Positions 35,221 to 45,200 of a stretch of 64,000 nt of DNA are shown here, in pieces. The DNA lies in the NCBI RefSeq assembly GCF_009689985.1, contig NZ_QBAW01000003.1, forward strand, positions 1 through 64,000, given 5' to 3'. The DNA comes from Helicobacter pylori (GTDB lineage Bacteria; Campylobacterota; Campylobacteria; Campylobacterales; Helicobacteraceae). Numbering within the stretch: the first letter of the stretch is position 1; each line of letters starts with the position of its first letter. Under the pieces are notes generated by a model that saw only the letters and a list, made by a program, of their open reading frames with translations, was not told the origin of the DNA and ran no database searches. Both the position numbers and the translations under genes were made by a program.

Positions 35221-36954
35221 TTATTTTCTCAAGCGAATGTGTAATTCTCTTAGTTGCTCTTCATTAATGGGGCTAGGAGCGTTCGTCAATAAGCATGAAG
35301 CTTTTTGCGTTTTAGGGAAAGCGATCACATCTCTAATGCTATGAGATTTAGTCATGAGCATGATCAAACGATCAAAACCTATCGCAAAGCCCCCATGAGG
35401 AGGAGCGCCAAATTTTAGCGCTTCTAGTAAAAAGCCAAATTTCTTTTGCGCTTCCTCTTCGTTGATATTGATTTTTTCAAAGACTTTTTTTTGCATTTCT
35501 TCTTTATGGATCCTTATGCTCCCTCCACCAAGCTCCACACCATTAAGCACCACATCATACGCATGCGCTTCAATCTCTTCTATGTCTTCGCATTCTATAT
35601 TTTTAGGCATCGTAAAAGGGTGGTGCGCGGCGTGATAGCCGTTTTCGGTTTTTTCAAACATGGGGAAATTGACCACCCATAAGAAATTCAAAGCGTCTTT
35701 ATCAATCAAATCAAGCGTTTCAGCCACCTTCAAGCGCAAGCGCCCCATGTAATCTAACACGATTTTTTTATCCCCGGCTCCAAAAAAGACAATATCCCCA
35801 ACTTGCGCATCAGTCCTTTCTAAAATATTCTTAAGCCCCTTTTCGCTCAAAAATTTAACTAAAGGCCCTTTAATTTCATCTTCTTTAATCTGCAAATACG
35901 CTAAGCCTTTAGCCCCAAATTGGCACACAAATTCTTCTAATTCTTTTAAAACGCTGCGGCTAAAAAGCGCATCAGCCCCCTTAACGTTCAAAGCTTTAAT
36001 GCGTTGGTTTTTAGGATCTTTTGCGATATTAGAAAAAATAGCGTTTGAGCTGTCCATAAAACAATCCCCCACTTCTATTAAAGGCAATTCAAAGCGTAAA
36101 TCCGGCTTATCGCTCCCGTAATTTTCCATCGCTTCCTTATAAGGCATGCGTTTAAAAGGTTTAGAAATAGTATGCCCAATCGCTTTAAAAATCTCTTGCA
36201 ACAAATCTTCCACCACGCCCATCACATCATTTTCATCACAAAAACTCATTTCCGCATCAATCTGCGTGAATTCCGGCTGCCTGTCCGCTCTCAAATCTTC
36301 ATCTCTAAAGCAACGAGCGATTTGAAAATACCTATCCATTCCCCCCACCATTAAAAGCTGTTTGAATAATTGCGGGCTTTGGGGAAGTGCGAAAAATTCG
36401 CCCTCATGCACCCTGCTTGGCACTAAATAATCCCTAGCCCCCTCAGGCGTGGTTTTAGACAAAATGGGGGTTTCAATCTCTAAAAAGCCCTTTTGGGCTA
36501 AAGCGTTACGAGCGATTAAAGCCACTTCGCTGCGCAATTTAAAGATTTCATAAGCATTCAAAGAGCGCAAATCCAAATAGCGGTATTTCAAGCGCAAATC
36601 TTCATTCACATTTTTATTGCCAATTTCAATCGGTGGGGTAGCGCTTTTATTTTCAATGACTAACTCTTCTAAAACAATTTCAATTTTACCGGTCTTTAGT
36701 TTAGGGTTTTCTAACCCGGGCCCTCTTAAACGCGCTTTTCCTTTAGCCACTAGCACAAATTCACTCCTAACTTCTAAAGCCCTTTCATAAGCCTTAGAGC
36801 TAGGATCACAGACTAATTGCACTAAACCGCTTTTATCCCTTAAATCAATAAAAACCACGCCTCCATGGTCTCTATAAGTGTTACACCATCCGGCCACTTT
36901 GATGGTTTTACCCACATCTTTTTCACTAATTTCTGCACAGAAATGACTTCGCAT
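35221..36954 (-). CDS. aspS: Aspartyl-tRNA synthetase (non-discriminating type expected)
   Basis: This class IIb synthetase of 577 residues has the N-terminal OB fold ([21 protein letters not shown]), motif 2 ([18 protein letters not shown]), the bacterial GAD insertion domain, and motif 3 ([13 protein letters not shown]). H. pylori lacks AsnRS, so its AspRS is known to charge both tRNA-Asp and tRNA-Asn, with GatCAB completing Asn-tRNA; that property is from the literature. The order is aspS then adk on the minus strand. Confidence 0.95.
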   Translation of the reverse strand: MRSHFCAEISEKDVGKTIKVAGWCNTYRDHGGVVFIDLRDKSGLVQLVCDPSSKAYERALEVRSEFVLVAKGKARLRGPGLENPKLKTGKIEIVLEELVIENKSATPPIEIGNKNVNEDLRLKYRYLDLRSLNAYEIFKLRSEVALIARNALAQKGFLEIETPILSKTTPEGARDYLVPSRVHEGEFFALPQSPQLFKQLLMVGGMDRYFQIARCFRDEDLRADRQPEFTQIDAEMSFCDENDVMGVVEDLLQEIFKAIGHTISKPFKRMPYKEAMENYGSDKPDLRFELPLIEVGDCFMDSSNAIFSNIAKDPKNQRIKALNVKGADALFSRSVLKELEEFVCQFGAKGLAYLQIKEDEIKGPLVKFLSEKGLKNILERTDAQVGDIVFFGAGDKKIVLDYMGRLRLKVAETLDLIDKDALNFLWVVNFPMFEKTENGYHAAHHPFTMPKNIECEDIEEIEAHAYDVVLNGVELGGGSIRIHKEEMQKKVFEKININEEEAQKKFGFLLEALKFGAPPHGGFAIGFDRLIMLMTKSHSIRDVIAFPKTQKASCLLTNAPSPINEEQLRELHIRLRK

Positions 36955-36988
36955 GTTTTATCCCTTTAAATTAAAACAAAAATTAAAT

Positions 36989-37930
36989 TTATGAAAGCGT
37001 TTTTTTAAGCATTTCATGGATTTCAAGAATGTTAGATTTTACCACAAAACCATCCGCTTCTAAAGATTGGGCTAATTGGCGGTTAGAATCGCTGCTCATG
37101 GACGAATTGATAATCACAGGAAGATGCTCAGTCCTGCTATCAGCTTTAATGGTTTTTAACACTTCAAACCCTGAAATAACAGGCATTTCTAAATCCGTAA
37201 TGACCACGCCGACCTGTTGGTAATGTTCTTTTTCATACAAATAATCCAACAATTCTCTCCCATTTGGAAAGGCTAAATAACGCAATTCTAAAGTTTGAAC
37301 GATTTTTTCTAGGGTTTTAAGAGCGCTCAAGGAATCTTCAGCGATTAAAATGAGTTTTTGGCTTTGAATGGCTTCTATGCAACGCAAAGTCAAATCGTCT
37401 AAATCCTTCAAGCTAGGGAAAACATCGCTAATCATCTTTTCCACATCTAGAATCTGCACCACTCGTTCTTTATCAAAACGAGTGATAGTGCTAATCTTAC
37501 CCTCTTCATTAATGCCTTGTTTGTCCCCAGCGCTAATCTCAGTCCAATTTTTATGAATGATCCTTTCAATTTTTAAAACCTTTAGAGCGATGGAATGGTT
37601 AGAAAAATGGCACACAATCACCAAATTATGCTCATCTTTAACGCTGTATTCTTTTAAATTGCGACTCAGATCACTAGCGTTATAATGCAACCACCTTTTC
37701 ACATCCACTAAAGGAATGGATTCACCCCTAACGCTAAGAAACCCGAGCATCATGCCATCGCTCCCCCCAAGAATCTCTGTAACCTCCCCATCATAATGGA
37801 TAATTTCTCGGATCTTAAAAATATTCATGCCATAAAGTTGGGCGTCTTTTTCTGCATCTAATCTAAAGCATAGAAATTGCGCTTCGTTGTTTAAGTGCAA
37901 TGAAGTCGTTTTGTCAATATCTCTTACCAC
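36989..37930 (-). CDS. cheV: Chemotaxis coupling protein CheV
   Basis: This 313-residue CheV has an N-terminal CheW-like coupling domain (about 15-165: FRLDAEKDAQLYGMNIFKIRE, FLSVRGESIPLVDVKRWL) and a C-terminal receiver domain (about 195-313). The phosphoacceptor Asp lies in VVITDLEMPVISG (near 245), the receiver Thr/Ser region is VIINSSMSSDS, and the Lys is in FVVKSNI. H. pylori has three CheV paralogs; this locus matches HP0616 (cheV2). It links chemoreceptors to CheA and modulates swimming. It is divergent from ligA. Confidence 0.92.
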   Translation of the reverse strand: MVRDIDKTTSLHLNNEAQFLCFRLDAEKDAQLYGMNIFKIREIIHYDGEVTEILGGSDGMMLGFLSVRGESIPLVDVKRWLHYNASDLSRNLKEYSVKDEHNLVIVCHFSNHSIALKVLKIERIIHKNWTEISAGDKQGINEEGKISTITRFDKERVVQILDVEKMISDVFPSLKDLDDLTLRCIEAIQSQKLILIAEDSLSALKTLEKIVQTLELRYLAFPNGRELLDYLYEKEHYQQVGVVITDLEMPVISGFEVLKTIKADSRTEHLPVIINSSMSSDSNRQLAQSLEADGFVVKSNILEIHEMLKKTLS

Positions 37931-37963
37931 CTATTTTCCCCTAAAGCCCTATCAAAGATTAAA

Positions 37964-37972
37964 TGTTATAAT
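37964..37972 (+). promoter_or_regulatory. Extended -10 promoter of ligA
   Basis: TGTTATAAT is a perfect TGnTATAAT extended -10, 37 bases upstream of the ligA ATG at 38009. Confidence 0.7.
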
Positions 37973-38008
37973 ACTACCCTAATTTAGTTTAAAAGGTTTT
38001 TAGAAACT

Positions 38009-39982
38009 ATGATAAAAAGCCAAAAAGAATATTTAGAAAGAATTGAATATTTAAACACCCTATCGCACCATTATTACAACCTTGATGAGTCAATCGTAAG
38101 CGATGCGATCTATGATGAACTTTACCAAGAATTAAAAGCTTATGAAGAAAAAAACCCTAGCCACATTCAAGCCAATTCCCCTACCCAAAAAGTGGGGGCT
38201 ATTACCACCAATTCGTTCAATAAAAACCCCCATTTAATGCGGATGTGGAGTTTAGATGATGTGTTCAATCAAAACGAATTGCAAGCGTGGTTGCAACGCA
38301 TTTTAAAAGCCTATCCTAGCGCTTCGTTCGTGTGCTCGCCCAAACTTGATGGGGTTTCGCTCAATCTTTTGTATCAACATGGCAAGCTAGTGAGTGCGAC
38401 CACTAGGGGTAATGGCTTAGAAGGAGAGCTTGTTACTCACAACGCTAAACACATCGCTAATATCCCCCATTCTATCGCTTATAATGGAGAAATAGAAATC
38501 AGGGGCGAAGTGATCATTTCTAAAGAGGATTTTGACGCTTTAAACAAAGAACGCCTAGACGCTAATGAACCCCTATTCGCTAGCCCTAGAAATGCCGCAT
38601 CAGGGAGTTTGAGACAGCTTGATAGCGAAATCACTAAAAAGCGTAAATTGCAATTCATTCCTTGGGGCGTGGGCAAGCATTCTTTAGATTTCCTGAGCTT
38701 TAAGGAGTGTTTGGATTTTATCGTCTCGTTAGGTTTTAGCGCCATTCAACACTTAAGCCTAAACAAAAACCACCAAGAAATAGAAGAAAGTTACCACACC
38801 TTGATTAGAGAAAGGGAGGGCTTTTTTGCCCTTTTAGACGGCATGGTGATCGTTGTGAATGAATTGGATATTCAAAAGGAGCTAGGCTACACGCAAAAAT
38901 CCCCCAAATTCGCTTGCGCTTATAAATTCCCGGCTCTAGAAAAACACACCAAAATTGTAGGAGTTATTAACCAAGTGGGGCGCAGCGGGGCAATCACACC
39001 GGTCGCTCTCTTAGAGCCTGTAGAAATCGCTGGGGCTATGGTTACTAAAGCGACCTTGCACAATTATTCTGAAATTGAAAAAAAGAATATCATGCTCAAT
39101 GATAGGGTTGTTGTCATTAGAAGCGGCGATGTGATCCCTAAAATCATCAAACCTTTAGAATCTTATAGGGACGGCTCGCAACATAAAATTGAACGCCCCA
39201 AAGTTTGCCCTATATGTTCGCATGAACTTTTATGCGAAGAGATTTTTACTTATTGTCAAAACCTCAACTGCCCGGCAAGGTTGAAAGAAAGCTTGATTCA
39301 TTTCGCTTCTAAAGACGCTTTAAACATTCAAGGATTGGGCGATAAAGTCATAGAGCAACTTTTTGAAGAAAAGCTCATTTTTAACGCCCTGGATTTGTAT
39401 GCTTTAAAATTAGAAGATTTAATGCGGCTAGACAAATTTAAAATCAAAAAAGCTCAAAATCTATTGGACGCTATTTTAAAAAGCAAAAACCCTCCTTTAT
39501 GGCGTTTGATTAACGCTTTAGGGATTGAGCATATTGGTAAGGGAGCGAGTAAAACGCTGGCTAAATACGGCTTAAATGTGTTAGAAAAAAGCGAAGCTGA
39601 GTTTTTAGAAATGGAAGGCTTTGGGGTGGAAATGGCGCGCTCTTTAGTCAATTTTTATGCGAGCAATCAGGAATTTATCCGATCGTTATTTGATTTGTTG
39701 AACCCTAAAAACAGCGATATGACCAAAGAAAAGCAAGAAAGCTCTTCTGTTTTCAGTCATAAAACGATTGTTTTAACCGGCACGCTTTCTAAACCACGGC
39801 AAGAATACGCTCAAATGTTAGAAAATTTAGGGGCAAAAATTTCTTCAAGCGTGAGCGCTAAAACCGATTTTTTAATCGTTGGAGAAAACGCCGGCTCAAA
39901 ACTCGCTCTAGCACAAAAACATGGCGTGAGCGTTTTGAATGAAGAAGAATTGTTAAAACACCTTAAAGAAGAATTTGATTAA
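38009..39982 (+). CDS. ligA: NAD-dependent DNA ligase
   Basis: LigA seals nicks in replication and repair. The 657-residue protein has the N-terminal Ia domain (YYNLDESIVSDAIYDELY) and the adenylation lysine in CSPKLDGVSLNLL (about residue 112). GEIEIRGEVII is followed by the OB fold and the four-Cys zinc finger (CPICSHELLCEEIFTYCQ...NCPARL). Helix-hairpin-helix repeats come next (INALGIEHIGKGASKTL), and the C-terminal BRCT domain begins at TIVLTGTLSKPRQEY. All domains are complete. Confidence 0.96.
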   Translation: MIKSQKEYLERIEYLNTLSHHYYNLDESIVSDAIYDELYQELKAYEEKNPSHIQANSPTQKVGAITTNSFNKNPHLMRMWSLDDVFNQNELQAWLQRILKAYPSASFVCSPKLDGVSLNLLYQHGKLVSATTRGNGLEGELVTHNAKHIANIPHSIAYNGEIEIRGEVIISKEDFDALNKERLDANEPLFASPRNAASGSLRQLDSEITKKRKLQFIPWGVGKHSLDFLSFKECLDFIVSLGFSAIQHLSLNKNHQEIEESYHTLIREREGFFALLDGMVIVVNELDIQKELGYTQKSPKFACAYKFPALEKHTKIVGVINQVGRSGAITPVALLEPVEIAGAMVTKATLHNYSEIEKKNIMLNDRVVVIRSGDVIPKIIKPLESYRDGSQHKIERPKVCPICSHELLCEEIFTYCQNLNCPARLKESLIHFASKDALNIQGLGDKVIEQLFEEKLIFNALDLYALKLEDLMRLDKFKIKKAQNLLDAILKSKNPPLWRLINALGIEHIGKGASKTLAKYGLNVLEKSEAEFLEMEGFGVEMARSLVNFYASNQEFIRSLFDLLNPKNSDMTKEKQESSSVFSHKTIVLTGTLSKPRQEYAQMLENLGAKISSSVSAKTDFLIVGENAGSKLALAQKHGVSVLNEEELLKHLKEEFD

Positions 39983-40040
39983 ATTCTAAAGAAAAATTCC
40001 AATTTTCATTCTTAATGAATTTACTCACAAGATCCTATTT

Positions 40041-40046
40041 TATAGT
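40041..40046 (+). promoter_or_regulatory. Candidate -10 for the RHH-like gene
   Basis: TATAGT, 37 bases upstream of the ATG at 40083, in a TTTTATAGTAG context after ligA. AAGGAG lies at 40072-40077. Confidence 0.4.
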
Positions 40047-40082
40047 AGAATGCGAAAAATAAAGATACTTTAAGGAGCAATA

Positions 40083-40415
40083 ATGGAACACCATAAAGCG
40101 CACACAACCATTCAGGCTTTACAAGCCAAACGCAAAAAATTGCTAACAGAATTAGCCGAGCTAGAAGCAGAAATAAAAGTGAGCAGCGAACGGAAGAGTA
40201 GTTTTAACATTTCGCCCTCGCCCAGTTTGTTAGCTGAAATAGAAGAGATAGAATACGAAGAAAAAACAAGCAAAGAGCGAAGAATCAATCACAGCGTTTT
40301 ACTTTCGCCCAGTTTTATGGCTAAAGTGGATGAATACATGAAAGAGAAAGGTTTTCCTAACCGCTCGCTTCTCTTTGAAAAAGCGTTGGAATTTTATATG
40401 TTAAAACACCCATAA
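40083..40415 (+). CDS. Coiled-coil plus ribbon-helix-helix-like protein
   Basis: The 110-residue protein has an N-terminal heptad-rich helix (TIQALQAKRKKLLTELAELEAEI, about 9-31) and a Ser/Pro-rich linker. The C-terminal ~45 residues have the pattern of an RHH/CopG DNA-binding domain: strand (RINHSVLLSPSF), helix (MAKVDEYMKEKG), PNRS turn and helix (LLFEKALEFYML). RHH proteins bind operators as dimers, often as autoregulated repressors or antitoxins. No toxin partner of normal size lies next to it; a 33-codon hydrophobic ORF follows at 40461. Position matches HP0614. DNA binding is inference. Confidence 0.7.
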   Translation: MEHHKAHTTIQALQAKRKKLLTELAELEAEIKVSSERKSSFNISPSPSLLAEIEEIEYEEKTSKERRINHSVLLSPSFMAKVDEYMKEKGFPNRSLLFEKALEFYMLKHP

Positions 40416-40460
40416 ACCAATAACGGACAAAAAAATAAGAGGGTATTTAGGGTTTTGAGA

Positions 40461-40562
40461 ATGGAAAATCAAGGAGTCCGTTCCTTTGGTTTTTTAAGGT
40501 TATTGATCTTTTTATTCAAAGCCTTGGCTTTGTCTATTTTTGAGAGTTTGAGTGCTTTTTAA
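40461..40562 (+). CDS. Possible hydrophobic micro-ORF (33 aa)
   Basis: The 306-base gap between the RHH-like gene and the ABC ATPase contains an ATG-started 33-codon frame. The product begins MENQGVRSFGFLRLL and continues as a hydrophobic stretch (IFLFKALALSIF) ending at TAA. Size and composition resemble small membrane-acting peptides such as the AapA-type type I toxins of H. pylori, but I see no sequence match to them and no good ribosome site (TTTTGAGA before the ATG). It may be chance. The rest of the gap (40563-40665) shows no gene. Confidence 0.2.
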   Translation: MENQGVRSFGFLRLLIFLFKALALSIFESLSAF

Positions 40563-40671
40563 AATCGTTTCACTCGTTTGAATCGTGTCTATCAGTAACG
40601 CTTTTAGTTTGTTTTAACAAAGATCAGTTAATTTTTTAGTAACACTACGCTAAATAAGACCATTATTTGAA

Positions 40672-40677
40672 TATAAT
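40672..40677 (+). promoter_or_regulatory. -10 element of the ABC transporter operon
   Basis: TATAAT in the context TTTGAATATAATAACC, 44 bases upstream of the ATPase ATG. AAGGGGA (40711-40717) is the ribosome site. Confidence 0.6.
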
Positions 40678-40721
40678 AACCCTAAATGGGATTTTAAATC
40701 ATTTCTATTTAAGGGGATTTT

Positions 40722-41423
40722 ATGATTTCTAACATCAGCATACACCCAAAAACCATGTTTAAAAACGCTTTAAATATACAAGATTTTTCATTTAAAAGTC
40801 ATACTAGTACAGCCATTATTGGCACAAATGGTGCTGGAAAATCAACGCTTATCAACACTATTCTAGGCATTAGATCAGACTATAATTTTAAAGCACAAAA
40901 CAATAATATTCCATACCACGACAATGTTATACCACAACGCAAGCAATTGGGAGTTGTCTCTAACCTATTCAACTATCCACCTGGATTAAACGCAAACGAC
41001 CTTTTTAAATTCTATCAATTTTTTCACAAAAACTGCACTCCAAATCTATTTGAAAAAAATCTTTTGAATAAAACCTACGAACACCTAAGCGATGGACAAA
41101 AACAGCGCTTAAAAATTGACTTAGCTCTTAGCCACCACCCCCAATTAATTATTATGGATGAACCAGAAACCAGTTTAGAGCAAAACGCTCTTATAAGACT
41201 ATCAAATCTCATAAGCTTGCGCAACACCCAACAACTTACAAGTATCATCGCCACTCATGATCCTATTGTCTTAGATAGTTGCGAATGGGTATTGCTCCTT
41301 AAGAATGGCAACATTGCTCAATACAAACCTTTAAATTCTATATTAAAATCTGTAGCTAAAACTTTTAACTTTAAAGAAAAACCAACCACAAAAGACTTAT
41401 TAGCATTACTAAAGGATATTTAG
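40722..41423 (+). CDS. ABC transporter ATP-binding protein
   Basis: The 233-residue ATPase has Walker A IIGTNGAGKSTLINTI (about 31-46), the Q-loop region QRKQLGVVSNLF, the signature HLSDGQKQRLKIDLAL, Walker B LIIMDEPETSLEQ, and the H-loop IATHDPIV. It is of the ABC-2 exporter type. Its last codon overlaps the GTG of the permease. Codon use is plainer and more AT-rich than in neighbouring housekeeping genes, which fits older acquisition or weak selection. Substrate unknown; matches HP0613 in position. Confidence 0.88.
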   Translation: MISNISIHPKTMFKNALNIQDFSFKSHTSTAIIGTNGAGKSTLINTILGIRSDYNFKAQNNNIPYHDNVIPQRKQLGVVSNLFNYPPGLNANDLFKFYQFFHKNCTPNLFEKNLLNKTYEHLSDGQKQRLKIDLALSHHPQLIIMDEPETSLEQNALIRLSNLISLRNTQQLTSIIATHDPIVLDSCEWVLLLKNGNIAQYKPLNSILKSVAKTFNFKEKPTTKDLLALLKDI

Positions 41424-42179
41424 TGGGAGCAATTCTATCTATCCTAAAACTTGAAATCAAATCTTATCTCACCAATACAAGCACGCTATTTTGGACCTTT
41501 ATTTATCCTGTTTTAATGCTCCTATTACTGATTTTTGTTTTTTCAAAAAATACCACTGAAATTTTTTACTTTAATAATATTATAGGTCTAATGGGACTCC
41601 TTATTATTTCTAGTGCGATCTTTGGTCTCACTCAAGCTATAACAAGCTTGAGAATCGCATAATATATTCTTGTTCTACATGCTATCACCAGCAACTTTTA
41701 AACAAATAACTCTCGCGCTCATTGCTTCAAGATTAATCGTTGTAATCCTATATGCTTTTATCTTTATTGTTCTCTCTTTTTATGCGCTCAATATCATCAC
41801 TATTCTTAATTTTAAAGCGCTTATTTTGGGGTTTGTTAGTGTTTTTTCAAGCGCATTGTTTTGTTTTTGCTTGGCAATTTTTGTAGCTAGAATTTTTCAA
41901 AACGAACAAAGCATCTTAGGATTTTGTAACATCATCAATCTCTATGCGCTAATGTCTTGTAATGTTTTTGTTCCTTTAGAATACCTACCTAATATTGGTC
42001 AATTATTTATCAAAACATCTATTTTTTACTACCTTAATCAACTTCTAATCAAAGCTTTTCAAGGGATTGATACTATACTGGTTTTAGCAACTTCAACATT
42101 TTTCATTATTGGTGGCATTATTTTATTTTTACTAAGTGCTAATCGCATGTTACTAACACCAAAAGAACGCATGCGTTAA
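41423..42179 (+). pseudogene. ABC-2 type permease split by a frameshift
   Basis: The first frame starts at GTG 41423, overlapping the ATPase stop, and encodes about 79 residues with two membrane segments, ending ITSLRIA-stop at 41662. The second frame resumes at about 41670 with LFYMLSPATFKQITLALIASRL and carries four more membrane segments to 42179. Together they give about 250 residues with the usual six-helix ABC-2 layout, and the CLFYMLSP-like linker typical of the first cytoplasmic helix falls exactly at the break. One indel near 41655-41668 explains both halves. With the ATPase intact, the transporter is probably inactive in this strain unless frameshifting occurs. Confidence 0.8.
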
Positions 42180-42217
42180 ATCCTTAATCCCACCATTTAT
42201 CAATTGTTTAATGGCTC

Positions 42218-42243
42218 AAAAAAGGGGTAAGCCCCAACCCCTT
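42218..42243 (-). terminator. Intrinsic terminator of faaA
   Basis: On the minus strand AAGGGG-TTGGGGCTTA-CCCCTT is followed directly by a T run (42223-42218). The stem starts at the faaA stop codon itself. It lies between the convergent permease and faaA. Confidence 0.75.
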
Positions 42244-45200
42244 AAAACGCTAAACGCATTCCAATATTCCCGGTAATGTTGATCATTTTATAATCCAATC
42301 CAAACCTAGCACCCACCCCAGCATTCGCATAAAAGCTTTTAAACAACCTCACTTCCCCGCCTGTAGTGATGCTCGCAAAAGTGTTATAAAGCTCGCCTTT
42401 CCTATAGCTCAAAGTGTTGTTACCAATGAAACGCACCAATTTATCCCCCATAGAATTAACTAATAAGTCTCTACCAACGCCGCCAATCGCATAAAAATAA
42501 GAGTTTGTGTTGAAATAATGGCGGTTCTCCAAAGCAAGATCAATCGTTAAAACGGATTTTTTAGACGGATCCGCATTAGCTTTAAACTGGTTATAGAGTG
42601 CGTTATTCATCACTCCATCTAAACCGGTCATGCCAATATAGTAATACCTTAAACCAATTTGAGGTTTTAAAATGATGCTTTTGTTTTTAAAAATAAAATC
42701 ATACCCGTAATTAACTTTCGCGTTCGTTGTCCATGTGCTGTATTTATAGGACTGATTGATCATAGAAAGCAGAGTGTCGTTGGAGCTGATTTGGTTTTTA
42801 TTAGCCCCCCAAGTTTCATTGACGCTAAAAGTCAGCTCGCTCTTTTTAATGAAAGCTCTCGCATACAAGCCCACATCCACATTATCGGATTTAGAATTAG
42901 TGATGCGTTCATAAAAACCACTATACCCATAAGCCGCATACCCTCCAACAATCACACCCTTAATGAATCTGTCATAGCCCACATTGACACCATAGAGCGT
43001 TCCTGTGCCATTTTCCACAAAGCTCACGCCCCCAACGCCGGTCGCCCAAAGGTTGTTTTTTAGTTTATCCCTTTGAGAGTATTTTAAAATCACATCCATC
43101 GCATTAGGGATCGCATCAGCAAATCTTTGGTTTTTAAGGCTGCTCAAGCGTTCGCTAAAATCCGTTGAATCAAAGGAAGCGAAATTAGAAAGCTTGGCTA
43201 AACGGCTCATTTGTTGCGTGTAAGTGTTGAGCTGTAAAGCATCGGTGGAATTGTTTTTAAGATTGGGTTTAGAAAGCATGCCTAAAGTGCTGGTAATATC
43301 TTTCATTAAAGTAACAATGTGTTCAGTGGGATTGTCTTGCAAATAATAAGGAGCGAACAAGGGATTACCCCCCTTAGCCACAAAAAGCTCATTCAGCCAC
43401 AGAATGGAATTATTGCCCGCGGATTTGATCGCATTCAAACCAGCACTGCCTTGAATGTATTTAATGTAATACTCCAAACTAGGGGCATGAATATCCATGG
43501 GTTTATCCGAGACGGTAACTTGAACTTTATCATAAAGGATAGATGAATACACCATTTGCCCTTGATTGTCTTTAAAGCTCACCACAAGACCCCCATCTTT
43601 AATATTGACCGGTTGGTTGTCATAGCTTAGTAAATCGCCCTTTAACTGCATGCGTTTGCCGTTAAAGTCAATGAGGGTGTAAAGCTTGAGGTAATCGCTC
43701 AAGCTCCCTCCAAGAATCGTTTGATTATCATAGCCATAAACCATGCGTTTAGCGTTGATAAGCGTGTAAGCGCCTTGCTTTTGAGTATTAAAATGGATCA
43801 AAGCTTGATTGTTATAAGACATGATCGTAGAAGCACCAGTCACGCTCAGTATCGTTTTATCAGTCGGGCGCTTGAGGTTGAAAGTCAATGGCCCTTCGCT
43901 CTTAAAATTCCCCCCCACATTCAAACCATTTTCATTCGTGCTGAGAGCCGCTCCTTTAACCACATTGAGATTACCGCTAATGTCAGCCCTATAATTAGAG
44001 TTATTGTTAAAAGCGTTATTCACGATCAAATTATTCGCTTTAAAAGTAGCGTTTGGCCCTAAATCCAAAGTCCCGATCGTGGTATTTTGTAAGACTTTTG
44101 AAAAATCCACTAATCCATTCGCTCTAATTGAACCTAAGAAAGCGAAATTATTCGCATTCACTTCTAAAGTTTCATCGGTTGAAGTGCTTGTGTTTGAAAG
44201 ATTGGTTTTTTTCTCGCCCATGCAATTTAAAACATTCACGCAAATTTGACCTTTTTGAACGCTAATATCGTTTCGTGGCGCGTTAAGAATTAAACCATTG
44301 GTAGCGTTTAAGGTATCTAATGAAATATTAGAAAAATCTTTAGATACAAAAGAAAGCCTGCCCTGATATTGCGTGAAATTAATCGTGTTTTTCCCATTAA
44401 AGATAATGGACTTGCCCGCCACAAAATTCAATTCCCCCCCTGTAGCGTTACTAAACGAGCTGTTATTAGTAAATAAATAATCTTTAGCCACAAAATTGAA
44501 ATTCCCTTTTTGCCAAAGATTGTGCAATCCCCTAGAGCCTAGTAAAGATCCAAAACCCAATTGTTTTAACTCATCTTGTAAGGATTTAGGCAGTATGGAG
44601 CCCAAACCTTGATGATAAACACCCCCTAAGCCCTTATCAGCGATGATTTTATTAATCATTTGCCCTAGGACTTGATTGCTCATGATTTTATTCACTACGC
44701 CTTCGCCTAATAAGTCATTTAACGCTTTTTCGCCTATGCTAGAAATGGTGTTAGTTAGCTCTTCACTGGGGTTAGTGATGCTATTTAGAGCGATATTGAC
44801 TAACACGCTCAAATCCTGCGGGCCGAGCCAAGAAATGAGCTTATTGACTAAGGGGGCTTGATTGATCATTTGATTGAGAATATCCCCAAAAGTCGTTTTG
44901 TTCAAAAAACCTTGCAATTCTTTAGAATCAGCACTAGAACCTATTTTATCAAGAGCTTGATTCAAGCCTCCAGGCACAAAATTATTCGCAAAAGCGCTCA
45001 AGCTTTGCTTGCCATACCAGTTATTGATGAAATTCTCTACATTTTCAATCCCTAAAGTTTTAACGATGAATTTTTCAAACCCTGAAGAATGGGCTTGGAT
45101 TTGCTCTAAAAGCATTTGATCGATTTCTTTTCTTTTTACAGGATCTAACGCGTTTAAAAGCCCGTTTTCACCAAAAACATCGCCCACCGTTTTAGAATTT

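Noticed and set aside
41670..42179. A separate 169-residue membrane protein
   Set aside because: It begins inside the membrane-domain pattern of the upstream frame and has no start or ribosome site of its own; it is the second half of a frameshifted permease.
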